Assembly: GCF_027943255.1 (NCBI RefSeq)
Contig: NC_072892.1
Location: 33,007,792-33,071,791 of the forward strand
Origin: Anastrepha obliqua
Lineage: Eukaryota; Arthropoda; Insecta; Diptera; Tephritidae
DNA: 64,000 nucleotides
Direction: 5' to 3'
A program made the position numbers and the translations under genes. Shown piece after piece: positions 12,177 through 25,245 of the stretch (its first letter is position 1; every line of letters begins with the position of its first letter). The notes under the pieces are model-generated. The model saw nothing but the letters and a program-made list of their open reading frames with translations, had not been told where the DNA came from and did not search any database.

Positions 12177-14262
12177 ATGGCTCATTGTCTGACAGAAAGC
12201 ATATAAAATTTAGAAAAATTCCAACCTCACATTATTTTCCAATATTCATATCAAGAGCTGGTAAAAGAACAGAAAATCCTAATCAAATTGATACGAATAA
12301 AAAGTCTTTAGCACATTTTCATTACCTTCTGAGAAAGGGAATGCATACTGAAAGCAGCGACATACGCGATTTGCTATACTCCTCTCAGTGAGTTTGACAG
12401 AATCAGCTGATTTGCTGACGTTAGGTATAATTGGACATTTGTTTTCATTTTGCTGTTTTATTGTTATTAACGATTGAATTTATCGTATTACATCGTTCCC
12501 TTCAATGTTTGCCCAACTGTCGCGTGACAGCCAGAAATGCTCTCATAATTTTCGCAATCTTGTAATCTATCATTCTTGCTCATTCTGCATGAAGAATTAA
12601 CGCTCTCTGATCGAGATTCTGGGCCTCGCCCTCATTAGTGACTTTTTGAATGCTATTTTTTTCTTTCTTGATTACACTCATCACTTTGTATTACCTGGGA
12701 GATATTCATGGCTGAGTGAATACAGAAGGCTGAGCATATCAGGTGCTATATTTGTACAAACTTTTTGTCTACAAATAAATTTTATCTCTCTATTCTCTTT
12801 TCTATTACTTTTCTTTTTTACATTAACCTAACCTAACTTTTGATGTTTGCTTAAAAAAACTTCGCTTGTTTCAGACTCGCTTCTCAGTTTTCTCACATAT
12901 TTCATCTACGAACTGTGCTCACTTCAGTTCGCGCGGTATTGTATTCTATCACACTTGGAAGTTAATAAGAACTGTTGAGAGAGTATATGCGAGAGTATTG
13001 CGCATCTCACGCTACCGCTTATCAGTTCTCAATAATTTTCGAGTTTTATAATATTTTTTTTTCAAAATTCTTTTCTTTCTCTCCATATTTATATGTTCCG
13101 ATTAAGAACGTCATTAAATTGCACTGTTCAATTTATTGGCAAGGAAATAAAAAAAATTTTGTATAAACCGAACTTTGTCCCTTTTTTTCTTTCAAAAGTT
13201 TGCAAGCTTCTCCCCCACAGTTCATCTAAAGCTACATCTCAGCGAAATTGCTCTCAAAATTCTCAAATTGAGCAATTCTGAATTGCTACTATTGGTTGTT
13301 GTTGTTATTGTAGCAGTTCACAAAACTATCCTGCGTCGTGAAGTTATCGGTCGTCGTCGCGTACCTCATCTGACTGTAAGACTAGGACAGTGTGGCTGTT
13401 TCGACAGTGTGGATCCAAAGGCAAAGTAATGTTAGATGTGTGGGTTTAACAGGGCATATGAAGATGTTGTTAGTGTCAGGCGGAGTACCTTCACATGCCG
13501 GACTTATGCTGAGTATGTGTGGGTAAATGCTCAGTAGGAATTTAAATTGCTACACTAACCAGAGCATAACTATGCCAGAATAACGAGTCTGTTGAAACTC
13601 TTCGCCTGCGATATTTGGGCAGAGAGAGCTCATGAGAGGGGTAAGTGGTAAGCTCTGTCAATGTTAGTAACGGCGTGTTTGTATAATAAAAGGACTATTT
13701 TTCATCTTGGGCACTTGCTTAGTACCAACTCACGAACGCAAATCATTTTACACGAAACAAGTAAGGCAGTGTAAAACATTGGTCGATTTTTTAAATTTTC
13801 GCCGGTCTTGCTCATTCACTCCAAATCGATGGTGGGCACTTTACAATGAGGTGTCTGTAGTTTTCATCGTTTACAAAAACTTATTTCGCGATGAACAGCG
13901 TGAACTTATTCAAATTCTCATGCAAGCCATAAAAATGCAAAAATTCCATTTATAAATAAGAAATAAAAGAGAAGCTCTTCAAAGCAGAGAGAGAGAGAGA
14001 GAGCTCAAAGATTCATTGCAAAACCAAACACAAAAAATTGTTTAAATAAAATTTACAAAAATTACCATTCAAGTAAATGAAGAAGCCATTAAAATTTGCA
14101 ACGCAACACAGATCAAACAGCCAAAAAGGAACTGCAATTGAACTCAACTCAAATCAAATCAAAAGAAAATACACACATACATACGCATATTGGTACATAC
14201 GTGTATATGTATGTATGTATGTATGTACATATAATTTGATAAGAAATAGTTTGATTATTTAC

Positions 14263-14387
14263 CTTGTAGGAAACTTTGACAGCCATGTCTTACAGCAGTT
14301 TGGACGTTTGGGCGCCTGCATATGCACCTCGCACTGACGCAACTTCTCCAGGGCCATCGGATCGCCGGGATGACGCACTAGCGGCTT
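14263..14387 (-). CDS. GluClalpha: GluClalpha exon, M3-M4 cytoplasmic loop, second part
   Basis: This 125-nt exon reads KPLVRHPGDPMALEKLRQCE, VHMQAPKRPNCCKTWLSKF, ending PTR with the arginine codon split. The acceptor is ATTTAG|AAGCC and the donor AG|GTAAAT. It sits about 5.7 kb downstream of the previous exon. A GT/TTG-rich run and a T15 tract follow immediately in the upstream intron (14455-14490). The next exon at 10192 completes the arginine. Confidence 0.96.
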
Positions 14388-15439
14388 CTAAATTTGCATT
14401 TTTTTGTGTTGGCGCACATTTTTCACAAAAGAAGAATGCGCACACACATTTGTTTGTCGTTGTTGTTGTTGTCATGTTTTTTTTTTTTTTTTGGTTTGTT
14501 TTGATAACGATGATAGAGGAAGGTTTTTTGATATTGATTGTTTTTTTATTGATTGATTTAGTTTTGAAAAATGTTTAAATTTGTTTCGATAAAATTTTCA
14601 AGTTTTATTTTTTTTAGTTTGTTTGGTGGTGAAGATTTGAGGTTGTTGATGTCAATCGAAATGACAAAATGAAAAAGTTATGAAACAAAAATAATTGAAA
14701 TGTTAATATTATTACGGTAATTAATTTTGCATAGCCAATTTGTTAATTTTCTTTTTGTTCAAAATATTAGTTTGAAATTAAAACTGAAATTTATGTGTAA
14801 TATTTTTTAAATTAAACTAGGAAGTGGTGTGGCATTAAATACTGGTGTCTTTAGTAGAGGTTAGTGGTTTAAAATAAGTTTGACTTAACGTAGCTTTTAA
14901 AAAATTAAAAAAGTAGTCTTACAACATAATTAATTCGGTTATATTGAGATTTTTATACCTTAACACAATCTTTTTTAAGAAAATTTAATTAAAGAAATAT
15001 TTTAGCAATTTTTTTTTCAACTTGAAAACAAAAACTTGAAGAAAAGTTTTGACCTAAATCAGTAAAATTTGTATATCCCGCAAATATATTCTTCTTCTTG
15101 TTACGCGCGATAACCGCTTAAACGATTTTGGCCGAGCGCGCCAAAGCGCGTGCTTATCGACGCCAGTTGGACACACTAAGTGAAGCCAAGTTCTCCTTCA
15201 CCTTCTTTTGTTTTGTGAGATAACTTTTGTTTTGTCCATTTTGAGCGTAGTCTCATAAATCCACGATTAGAAACGAACTCTTCCGAAAAATGTATCAGCT
15301 CTTTCTCACAACCCTCTCTTGAGGCCGGTCTTGTAACAGCAAACACTTTTTTTAATGCTTGATTGGGTGATAGCCACTGGGATTATGCGGCAGAAATGAT
15401 AGAACGTTCCACCTAAGCTATCGTTAAAGAAGAGTGCGA

Positions 15440-15800
15440 TCTGTCGTGGTTTTTATGGAATGCAACACCTTTCCTATGAACGAATTCTGGTCAAAATTGG
15501 TCCATCACATGATTCCATATGGATAGCGTCAAATAAACTACAAAACCTGAATAGAAAGGACTTACGAGCTCTCACTAGATGCATAGGGACATTGTAATCT
15601 TTGTTACATTTAAGGCAACTAAGCGCCAGAACTCATCTCCGTGAATATGCACCTCTCGCAAAAACAAGACTTGCTCTAAGTCCATTGAGGATATGGAACA
15701 AGAAGTTTGAAACTCAACTCAGCCTCTAATTATAGGCTCTGGGTCACGTACAGTAGACCACATTAGTTGCCTCAGTACACTATGGCCAAATAAGAACTAA
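15440..15800 (+). pseudogene. Decayed non-LTR C-terminal remnant
   Basis: The plus strand reads LNRKDLRALTRCIGTL-stop-SLLHLRQLSARTHLREYAP, which resembles the LTGH..LRxLGA region upstream of the zinc knuckle in RNase H-bearing non-LTR elements. Stops and missing cysteines make it a relic; confidence is limited. Confidence 0.4.
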
Positions 15801-15857
15801 CTAACTGTTGTATGGTAACAGCTGCAGCCATGGTAATGGTAATGGTTGTACGGGTTA

Positions 15858-16640
15858 GGCTAAGGTCTTTATGCACTGCGACCAGATTGAGCTATTTGTC
15901 GTCCCGAGGAATCGAAACAGCTCTTAGGAGGGTGCAATTGTAGGGCTTCCTCCTCTAGTAGGTACGAGCCCAGTCTCCTGGGTCTGCTGTGGCCTAATGC
16001 CCAGTTGGTGATTAAGTGTTCTATAAACTTCTTTTCATCACAGCAGGTATAATCTTGTACTAGATAGCCCTAAGTGCTCTACAAATTAATCTAAGGCCCT
16101 TTTTATCTAGGGTTAGAGCAGATTTTGCTTTGTTGGCATTGAAGTTCAAAAACTTTTTGGAGTGATTAAGGCTGCTTGTGCTGTTCCTGTGTTCCCTGAT
16201 TTTAGTTTGGATCCATTTTTTGGTTTTCTATTTTATATTATTTTGGTTAAAGTCGAAAAATGGGGTTGGTGCAATAAATAGCCTTTCTGACCCTTTTTTG
16301 GCATAAAAGTCTGCCTTCTCGTTTCCTTCGTGCCCCTCATGCCCTGGCACCCAAATAAGTGAGACCTGATTATGAGTGGCCAGTTTGTTGAGTGCATTGT
16401 TAACTCTTTGACTTGAATGTGAAGATATTCCTTTGTGAACCGATTGGCTGTCCGAAAGATATTTGGATATGATATCCAATGTTTCCATTATGGCGAAGAG
16501 CTCCGCATGGAAAATTGTAGTATCTGTACTTAGTGTTAGGGATTTGTGCGCTCTAGGCCCCACTATTCCTGTTCCTACTCCATGGAGTGTTTTGGAACCA
16601 TCTGTGTAGCCTTTTTGTGAGCCATCATTTATCCGTGTTG
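15858..16640 (-). pseudogene. I-like non-LTR 3' end, minus strand
   Basis: From high to low coordinates: RNase H with YTDGSKTLHGVGTG (first catalytic Asp), IFHAELFAIMETLDI, and WVPGHEGHEGNEKAD (last Asp); then after a decayed stretch CCDEKKFIEHLITN, the zinc-knuckle remnant, and SRPRRLGSYLLEEEALQLHP. It ends at CCTTAGCCTAACCCG. The GHEGHEGNE signature is shared with the copy at 57203-58530, so both belong to one family. Confidence 0.85.
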
Positions 16641-18236
16641 CGTTAGTGTTTCCCTAGACGGGAAGATAACCTTGTATCTCTTTATAAAATTGAGTACAGG
16701 TGGTCATTCGCTGCAGCCATAACTGAGGATGTAAAGGTTCAATACGGAACCTTAGAAACAAGAAGACTTCTTAATTCGGCTCTACCAGAATCCCACTCTT
16801 TTTTGTAAATTATTTGGAAAATATATGAGACTCTTTGTGATGGATAAAAGTTCACGTCAAGGCCTGATGGGGTCAACTTACTGCGATGGCCTTCGCAGCC
16901 TAAAGTTTATCGAACAAAAGTTTAGTTCTAGATTATATTGTTCCAGGGATGGTCGTAACCGTAGATGAAGCATACAATTTTCTTAACTAATATTTTGGCC
17001 CGCTCTTGCTTTGAGTGAAAGTATACTTTTTCTTCAAAATTTTCGGAAAAATATATTCTCTGGTCATTTTTGAAAAACTTGCCCTCAAAGATCTTTTTCT
17101 TATTTTTTATATTAAAAGCTGAGGCTCGGCTTAGTTATCCCCGCAAATTTCTTTTACGGTTTATATTTAAATGAGTGCAGTGAATAAAAGTTAAAAGTTG
17201 GTATGGTGGACTTTGAACTTGGATATGAAAAAGGAGCTTAAAGGAAAATGAAAACTTTCTATAAATTTTTATACAAAGAGATCGACATTCATTTGATATA
17301 GTCGAAATCCAAGTTATTCTTTTTTTAATTAAAAATTGTGTTAAGGTATTTGAATTCCAGCATTAGACGATTGATTCTTATTTAGTTTTATAATAATTTC
17401 TAATTTAGATAAAAGATACAAACAAAAAATTGTAAGTATAATAAAAATATAATAGAAAAAATCTCTATGAGTTTATATCTATCATAGCTAAGTAGGTAAG
17501 ATATCTTATAAGGTATTTTCTATATCACTTCTATATCAAGATGACCCAAATGGAATAACCCACTAAATTTGTTTTATGGCAGACAAAATGATACACCAAT
17601 TATTTATTTTTTATTTAATTTGGACATCCAAGTCAAAGTGTAATCCGCCCTCCCCACCTGTCCTACACTAAATTGTGATTAACTTAGGAAGATTCTAAAT
17701 TTTTAAAATATTTTTCCCAGTTAAGTGGAATCAATAACTCAAATTGGAGTCCTTAAGATGATGACAACTTTTATCAATTTTAAAAATACTTGGCTATCGG
17801 TTTCGATAGCTATTTGTGATGTGTGAAAATGCACTGATACCCTGCCTCAGTTGAATTTACAAAACCTAATCTGCTTTTATAAAGTGATGCTCGAATAATT
17901 ATTCATTTTCTCCGTAGTTCCTAGGTGGAGAAAAAGGTCTCGAAAGGGGCTGAATAATTAAACTCCGGTGACCGTTTGCTCAATGTCTGGTTAATATTGC
18001 ATTTAACCTGAGGTTAGTTAACCAGCTGATAGATTGAAATGGCAGTTATGTTTTCATTAAAGTCTGATCATTTAACGTTGGGTGGGCTCAATAATTGTGA
18101 ATGCTATAGAAAATTATTTACAAAGTAGTATTTGGAATACTCGAGAGCTGCACATCAGATGAGTTTGGCTTAAAATTATAGCGTCTAATTTATGATGCCA
18201 ATTTGTGCGTGCCAACTCTGATTTCTGTTTGTTTAC

Positions 18237-18470
18237 GTTAATAATTTTATTTTAATAAAAAATTTTATTTCACAATTAAAAAAAAAAAAAATTAATACAT
18301 TTAATAATTTAAAAAATATATTTAATAATTTAAAAAGTTTATTTGATAATTTAAAAATTTTATTTAATAGTTTCAAAATTTTATTCAATAATTTCAAAAG
18401 TTTATTTAATAATATCAAAATTTTATTTAATAGCTCCAAAATTTTATTTAATAATTTTTATTTTATAACT
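18237..18470. repeat. A/T-rich ~20-bp tandem repeat
   Basis: About 10-11 imperfect copies of a unit like TTTAATAATTTAAAAATTTTA. It forces a spurious minus-strand frame reading LLNKILKLLNK repeatedly (18233-18439), which is not a gene. Confidence 0.85.
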
Positions 18471-18929
18471 TTTTTATTTGAATAAAAAGAACAGCTCTTA
18501 AATTTTTCAAACTTTAAGGATGATTCGTATTATTCTTATCTGAGAACTTGCCTTACAGGAATTCAAAGAGGTGGGCGGCTTCCTGAGAGGTAAATCAAAT
18601 CACTTTGTTTTTGCACGATTTATTTGTTGTTTTTCAATACACTTCTGATTTAACCTAAATAAAAATTCATTCGCCCCAAAACTTTTCATTATTTCAAATA
18701 TATCCTTAAATTTTTTTGAAGAGTTAACAAAGCAAAATTTTATTTGTTATTTTGACTGCAGCATCAGCGCGTCATTTTTTTTTTTTTTTTTTTTTTCAGA
18801 GGTAAATATATGCCATCTGTCTATGTGCAGAGATCAGCTTAGACAGAAACCTCCGGAATGAGGCTCAAGGCTCTGTTATCCTGTGGGATTCAGTCGTCAC
18901 TGGTTTTTGGGTGTATTGAGAAATTAAAC

Positions 18930-19315
18930 TTGCTAGGAATCCACAATGTGTCGCCGGACACAGAGGTATAACTGAGAACCCGAGCTCTCCCTTGCTATGG
19001 AACAACACACCAGAAAGGGGAAGTTTAGAACAGAAAAGCTAAGGCTAAGAGATATTAGCTGGCACCAAATTATAGGCCTGCGACAGGCGAAGTCTTTACT
19101 GGGGGGTATAATCAAAAGAGGTTTACAAAACTCATAACACTCTCTAAGGATAAGCTGAGAATGTTCACGGGCATGCACTAACTCTTGCGGTTCCTGCGTC
19201 CAGTCCCCGGAGACTTCAGCCCGCATTCTCCTTGAATGTGACGCTATAGCGCGACGAAAGTTGACACTTCTTGGGCAGATGCAGCCAGTAAAAAGGGTAT
19301 ACACTTAGCCTAAGC
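18930..19315 (+). pseudogene. Non-LTR RNase H to C-terminal remnant
   Basis: The plus strand reads CVAGHRGITENPSSP (degenerate WVPGHRGIxxNE block), GLRQAKSLLGGIIKRG, and the LRMFTGMH block, then CDAIARRKLTLLGQMQP. The frame shifts several times. It is followed by no clear CTAAC tail. Confidence 0.6.
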
Positions 19316-20109
19316 CAGCTTTATCTTAAGTTTAAGTATAAGACACTATGTTTAATAAAGGATCTGAGTTTTTGAGGTACAGTGATGAGTAGAAGGCACA
19401 AAAGGCCATGCGGCCGAGGTCCGAACCTCAATTTTTTTTTTTTTTTTCAATTCAAATTCAACTGCCAATTTTTCCTTCGGTTTGCAGGTAACTGAAGTTT
19501 ATCATCCAACTAATCTCATTAGAATTTAACTGGCAAATGTTCGCGAACCAGACGTTGAGAAATAACATTTTTAGGCATTCACCGACAGGGTTAGGCACAG
19601 TGAACTAAATAATTAATGCAATCAGCGGTCCATCACTTAAAAGTTGAAACACTGAAAAATTGAATACTTAGACCTTATTTTATTATTTTCAATACCACTA
19701 AAAAATTACTGATATTGCAGTTTAGGGTTAGTGCAAAATGCGCTACCCTGTTTACCGCTAAAGTTCTGATTGAGCGCTTACCCAGACATTGAGAAAATGG
19801 AATTGAACGGTAACCCAGAGTTAAAAATTATTATGTATCTACACTTGTACTTACTGAAAGGGAGTTGTTGTGAAAGCTTGTGCAAAATTTAAAAAACTTC
19901 ACTCAAGAATTTTAAAAGTTATTTTTCTTAACAATTAAATGGACTTCAAACTGATTTTAAGTGGATAGACTTAAGATTCAACTAAAACTCTGAAGAAGTG
20001 AGTAGACGTAAATAACAAAAGCTACGATACTTAAATAAACCGTTAACACTTATAACTAGAAGTTAGTTAGTTAGTTTTTGTTTGATAAGAAAAAGTTTTT
20101 GACAAATAC

Positions 20110-20216
20110 CATTGCGAATGTTGCATTACTGTCTGTGTCGAGCAGATCTGAAGCAGCATCTAAGCTGGCCTGCTCCAAATCGCGACGTTTCTTTTTCATA
20201 TTCTCCTTATGCATGT
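20110..20216 (-). CDS. GluClalpha: GluClalpha exon, M3-M4 cytoplasmic loop, first part
   Basis: This 107-nt exon encodes DMHKENMKKKRRDLEQASLD, AASDLLDTDSNATFAM, the start of the large intracellular loop where trafficking and phosphorylation signals usually lie. It is rich in Lys/Arg near the membrane, then acidic. The acceptor is GCCGCAG|ACATG and the donor ATG|GTATTT. Plus-strand reading frames over this stretch are antisense shadows. Confidence 0.95.
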
Positions 20217-21504
20217 CTGCGGCCCGATCCGTATATGTTGCGTGCGATAAAAAATGTTGGACAAGAATTTATTTGTTCACACAACATTTGTGCGTGTGAG
20301 TGTGTTCGGTGTATGCGTGTGTGTGTGTGTGAGAGTAAAAATAAGATAGTGTTTTTGTTTTCGATGAATAGCAGATGTAGCACAGAGCGACAGATTAAAA
20401 TACAAATACGAACACGAACGCATTAGTTTGGTTACAAATATAACAACAACAAATGATAATTTAAGAATGTATTGTTAACAGTTAGTTTTTATGCCATATG
20501 AGAGTGGCGGCGACAGTGACAGTGATTGGTTTTCCAATTATTCGGAGTTTGTGTGCGAGGTCAGGTGGAATTAAAAAAAAAACATACACACATGCACAAT
20601 GAGACATAAGCGCAAATGAGACATAAAAAATTAAGAGACACACATTTAGCGACATTTACAGCGTTACGAGTTGCAATGTGTGAAGTAAATAAATTTGCAA
20701 AAGACGGAATTCAAATAGTGGAAAATTTGTACATTGCAAATATTCAAAAAAAAAAAAAAAAATAAATAAATAATGATAATAATAAATAAATAAAAAATTA
20801 AAAACAAAAAATTTATAAAAAATAAAATTCAATAAAAAAAAATTAAAATAAAAAAAATAAAATTAATTGCAAACAAAAAAACGAAAATTATGTGTTTTAT
20901 GTAGTATTGTATGAATATGCATGGAAATGATGAAATATGAAATGAAAGAAGAATAAAAAAAATATTATTTTTTAACATATCACATCAGTATTTGAAAATT
21001 TTATTTTACAATTCAAAATGCAAATAAAAAGAAATATGCCATGAAAATGCAACCATGTATCGAATATGACAATGTTTTGAAATGCATTTTTTTTGTATAC
21101 ATTTTTATTTTTTTTTATTTTTTATAGTAATTAGTGTGTTGTTAATATTTGTGGTTTATTGTTGTTTTTGTAGTAGTTATTATTAATACGAAAGGCAGGA
21201 TGAAATAAGAAGATAAAATACTTGTATTAGTAGAATGTCCTCAGTGAAGACTTAGACATTTTTATGGTAATTATAAAAAAATCAATTCACGTGAAAGTCA
21301 TACAAATGAATATTTATTAGAAACCGTTTGCTTTATTTGAAAGTTTTAAAACAATTTTTAAAAAACGTACGATATTTTTTTGATTGAATTACATTAGAGC
21401 GCAAATCATGAATGTACTAAAATATTGAAGACCAACTGCGAGCGTAACACTGGACTTGCCCTAATCACTACTCATTCGTACTCCTACGATTTCTTCTCGT
21501 GCTC

Positions 21505-21830
21505 AAAATTTTAGGCACACCACTATTTTTTTACAAAATATAGTTCATACTACAACAAGAAACATATAAGGCAAAGTTTCAAACTTTGTGTAGCATTTTT
21601 CCAAATTTTTTCAAACTTTTATCACCTAAACTTTTTAACCAGCATTTTTACAATTTTCTGGGTATGCAGTTTCATAGAACATTGAATTTTAGTAAAGCAA
21701 AGAGGAAGTCTCAAGTATGCACAAAATACCGTTGATTTTTGAGAATTTTTTTTTCGCTGATGTGTCACGCCCGGTTCTTCCATACAAAGTCCGCGCTCGA
21801 TTTGTTTTAAATGGACGAAAAAGCCCAAAC
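21505..21830 (-). repeat. Dispersed repeat C, inverted copy
   Basis: Reverse complement of the units at 45740-46206 and 53130-53515. Shared blocks include AACGGTATTTTGTGCATACTTG and ACTGCATACCCAGAAAATT, then an AAAGTTTGAAAAAATTTGG end. Non-coding. Confidence 0.75.
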
Positions 21831-23006
21831 CCTAACACCGATAGCAAAAAAAATTATAATAAAAGCTCAAATTCTAATTTTCGCCCAAATGCGATAAATA
21901 TTTTTTTGTGAACGTGGACACTCTTGCGATTGGTGCGGAAATTAAATAAAAAGTGCCAACATTTTTGCGCAACGATCAGCCTGCCTGAGATATTACGAGA
22001 AAGCTGCTTAAAAGCCATTTGTTGGTTTTACGTCTTGGAAATCAAAAGATGTTGAAAAACCAACAGTCAGTAAAGGTGGAAGAGCTAAAAAATTACAACG
22101 GTAATAGCGGTACTTTAGAAGGCTTCGAAATTCGCATAAACGGATGACGAAAATCAATAGCGAAGCGCTAAACAACAAATCAAATATGTTAAACTACCAG
22201 GTGGTAGGTGTTAAACACGTCAAGGTCGTTACCCCATCGGAAAATGTATACTTTTTGCAAATGGCGTCGGACATCAGTCATATTTCAGTCTTGAACTAGA
22301 CAGCTACAGTAAACATTTCTTGTAAAGGTCAGCGTTTGGTATGATTTCCGTGGGTGCCTGTCGACTTTGGGATTACTCCACGGTGCTCAGCGGATCAAAT
22401 CAATGAGTTGATCAGCGTGCCAATGCGCCAAAAGAATTCACGATACCAGTTGGTAATGCGGAATGGACACACTAGCAATTTGGTTAGGTCCGATAACTAT
22501 TTACCTTCTCTGCCGTAATTTGGGTCCGGCACCCAGTGGCAATGCAACCTCACATCGAGCATAAAAGGCTTTAACCGCATTTGAGTGTTAAACCAAAAGC
22601 ACCACGACAATCCCCAAGGGGTTGTCCACACGAACAGTTCGGAGCGAACTCTCAGGTCTCCCGTTACCCGTAGCCCCAGTTTCAAGTATTCGTTCAGACT
22701 TCGTAGCCAAGACTACTACCAGCTGAGCTTCCATACAGCTGTGGACTTGTAGCCGAGGGAAAAAATAGTCAACTGGACGTCCAAAATATCTGAACGCCCG
22801 TCTAAACACTCCACGTGCTTATTGGCCTAACACTTCACTCACATTATTAACGTCCATCGGTCCAACCATTCCCCACACCTCAAAATTTCTAATGTCTGAG
22901 TACATCATGCATTCGCAGAGGACATTCACCGAGTCCTCCCCTGGTTAACCTCATTCCTCACTTACAGACAGTTTCAAAAAAGTATTGGGTAAAGAAAAAA
23001 CCTAGG

Positions 23007-23132
23007 CTGTTGTTGTAGCAGAATAAACATTCCCCATACTTACATACGGGGAATGCTGCTGGAGTGACAGTCCTTGGCCGGATATAAATCCGGGTCGTTT
23101 CGGTAACGTAGAACCGATTATAGTGGAAACGA
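23007..23132 (+). repeat. Dispersed repeat A, copy 3
   Basis: Best-preserved copy: CTGTTGTTGTAGCAGAATAA, GGGGAATGCTGCTGGAGTGA, CAGTCCTTGGCCGGATATAA and ATCCGGGTCG, ending GTGGAAACGAG. It contains a small palindrome, CCCCATACTTACATACGGGG. Confidence 0.8.
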
Positions 23133-24379
23133 GTATATATACGTCGTTGCGTATGGAAGAGGATTTGAGAAAATTCTTCAAATTTCACTATATATGACAA
23201 AAAAACAACCATAATGCCACAGCAGAACCACGAATTCTTTGCGCTTCGGGGAGCGAATAGTTGAATATTGGGGTGCTCAAAAAGTACTCAGATCATACAT
23301 TTTTTTTTTATTCCTTGATATCTCTTGTCAAATTTACAATAAATAGTTTGTAAATGAGATTATTTATATAGTTATATGAAGAAATACCGCTTTTAATCAG
23401 AGCATGGGGCGGAAACAAACTCAGACCAACGTGAGCGATCGTGTGTAACTTGTTCGAATTTCATGCCAGGAACATCTTGATTGGTATTCCGCGTGTGTTG
23501 ATCGCATCCAAGTTGTTCGTGGTCGTCCTCTTCTTCTGGAGCCTTGTGGATTCCATTCTAGGGTCATCTTTGCGATGCCATTGTCTTCTTTGCGTCAGGT
23601 GTGCCCAATCCAAACGCCAGAAGAAAATCATATGCATAAATTGCGTGCTCTCACTATTTACTAGGCATGATGCCGAATATGTAAACTGATTTGACAGCTT
23701 GCGTAAACATCTTTAAGTTCTTACGTAACTTAAGTCAGGTTTACGTCTGCAGTAATCATACCACTAGAGGCTCCTACTCAAGAGTTTGTGCACTCAAACC
23801 GGTTCGTATGAATCAAACGAGTGTCATTACTTATTAGCCGAACAAGGAATACACCTATTTTGAATACCACTCATATCTTGCAAGGGTAGGCTTAGTAAAT
23901 GGCACAATTTTTGCAATCCACGTAGATACCTATCGAGTTTCCGTAACTGGTATAAATTTGTAAATTTCTTAAAGCCATGCGAAAATGGCAAATGTGGTTT
24001 ACTACGTTAGGTTAGCATAGTCCCAGCTTGTCCTTATGGAAGATAGGATAGATCTTTTCCACGTGCCCTTTTCCCGGTAGGGGCTTCTGCTTCTCTGAGG
24101 ATTTCAGAGGGACAACGCAAAACTGTACACATGAAGCTCATTTGCGGGTCGAAAATGTATCCCTATTTTCTTAAAGCCTCCATTTCATACGAGTATCTAA
24201 ATCCCTCCTGTATACACTGGCCATGGGCTAATAATCATTTCTGGCGCCAGTTTATCGATAATAAGCGCGGGTGCCGAAAAATATTTAAAGCTTATCGAGC
24301 TAAGGTAAAATAGAGTAAATTAAACAAAAAAAATAATATAAAAATAATTAGCGCGTACACTTCACTTTGGTGCAAAAGT

Positions 24380-25245
24380 CGAAGACTAGAAGAAAATCCA
24401 CAAAAAACGGAATTGATACTGTTCAGCAGAAAATATAAAACACCTGCTCTTCAACAAAAGGGGAAAAATCCCTTAAAGTAACAGAAATCGCTGAATATCT
24501 AGGACTCGTACTGGATAGGAAGCAAATTTCGGGGCTCACAGTTGCAGATAGAGTACGCAAAGCTACGACGGCGTTATTACTCCTGCGGAAGGCTCATTGG
24601 GGGAAAATGGGGTTTGAAACCCAGAATGATACACAATTACAATTCTCTACTAAGGTATTGCAATACGGTGGAATGCCCTTGAGAAGGACGTGAATATTAA
24701 AGGAGTTAACGAGGTGCAAAGACTTGCATCTGTTCTTATAACCGGTGCAATGTCAACCATACCATCGAAAGCACTGTATGCGTTCCGTTAGCACGTTGGG
24801 GCTTCCCGGACAGCTGAACTATACAGTCCCGCTTATACTTGCCATTACGGGACGATGTAAGTCAGGGCGAGTCCGTCCATGTATACACAGATGGCTCAAA
24901 GCTCAAGGGCAGGTTGGGCGAAGATGTATATTCCGAACATCTGGGGATCCGAGCATGACTTTTGCAGAAGTTGTCTAGACGAGGAAGAGAAAGAGACGAT
25001 CCCGCACCTCCTGTGTCTCTGTCCCGCTCTGCCCAGATGTAGACACGCTATTTGGGGTAGACAATCCTTTCATGAATTGGAATATCTCGGCTCTGTCGGA
25101 ATTAAGGAACTTACAAAATTTTTGAAAAATACACACTGGTTTTAGGAAAGATAAGGAGAAGTTCGTCACGCAGCATCACAATGGGCCATGAGCCTGAGTG
25201 TGTCCCACAATGAACACCCGCTTCAACCTAAGCTAACCTAACTTC
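24380..25245 (+). pseudogene. I-like non-LTR retrotransposon 3' half
   Basis: The plus strand encodes the end of the reverse transcriptase (IEYLGLVLD-type block read here as IAEYLGLVLDRKQISG, ADRVRKATTALLLLRKA), then after deletions a zinc knuckle CRSCLDEEEKETIPHLLCLCPALPR and GIKELTKFLKNTHWF-stop at 25145. The 3' end is AACCTAAGCTAACCTAAC. The RNase H region is largely deleted and several shifts are present. Confidence 0.82.

Larger units (their letters stand above)
10193..14262 (-). other. GluClalpha last intron, 4.07 kb
   Basis: Lies between the two most 3' coding exons. It contains repeat B copy 1, two non-LTR 3' ends and a third CTAAC-type run (12822-12836). The stretch 12190-13970 has only short shadow frames; its GTTGTTGTTATTGTAGCAG start at 13292 resembles the start of repeat A, but the rest differs. 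A GA dinucleotide run is at 13987-14003 and a GTAT run at 14208-14227. Confidence 0.8.
14388..20109 (-). other. GluClalpha intron, 5.7 kb
   Basis: Holds three non-LTR remnants, a tandem A/T repeat and long AT-rich stretches. 14640-15080, 16730-18230 and 19330-20109 show no gene. A CTTGTTACGCGCGATAACCGC segment (15098-15160) recurs, diverged, at 29771-29818 and 38262-38300, so it is part of another dispersed repeat. Confidence 0.8.

Noticed and set aside
12822..12836. TTAACCTAACCTAAC run as a possible telomeric repeat
   Set aside because: Only three units; similar runs end non-LTR elements in this window, and flies lack TTAGG telomeres.
12646..13429. Several overlapping plus-strand frames of 60-84 codons
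   Set aside because: Low-complexity, Phe/Leu-rich, no conserved domain, inside the last GluClalpha intron.
18233..18439. 68-codon minus-strand frame with LLNKILKLLNK repeats
   Set aside because: It is the translation of an A/T-rich tandem repeat, with no promoter or homology.
20078..20426. Plus-strand frames rich in Cys
   Set aside because: Antisense to the GluClalpha loop exon at 20110-20216 and adjacent GT repeat.
22497..22809. Overlapping minus-strand frames in a more GC-rich patch
   Set aside because: They resemble a decayed repeat, but no domain could be named, so they are not annotated as a gene.
23441..23689. 82-codon frame with Cys pairs, possible zinc protein
   Set aside because: No family resemblance; cysteine spacing irregular; likely chance within the intron.
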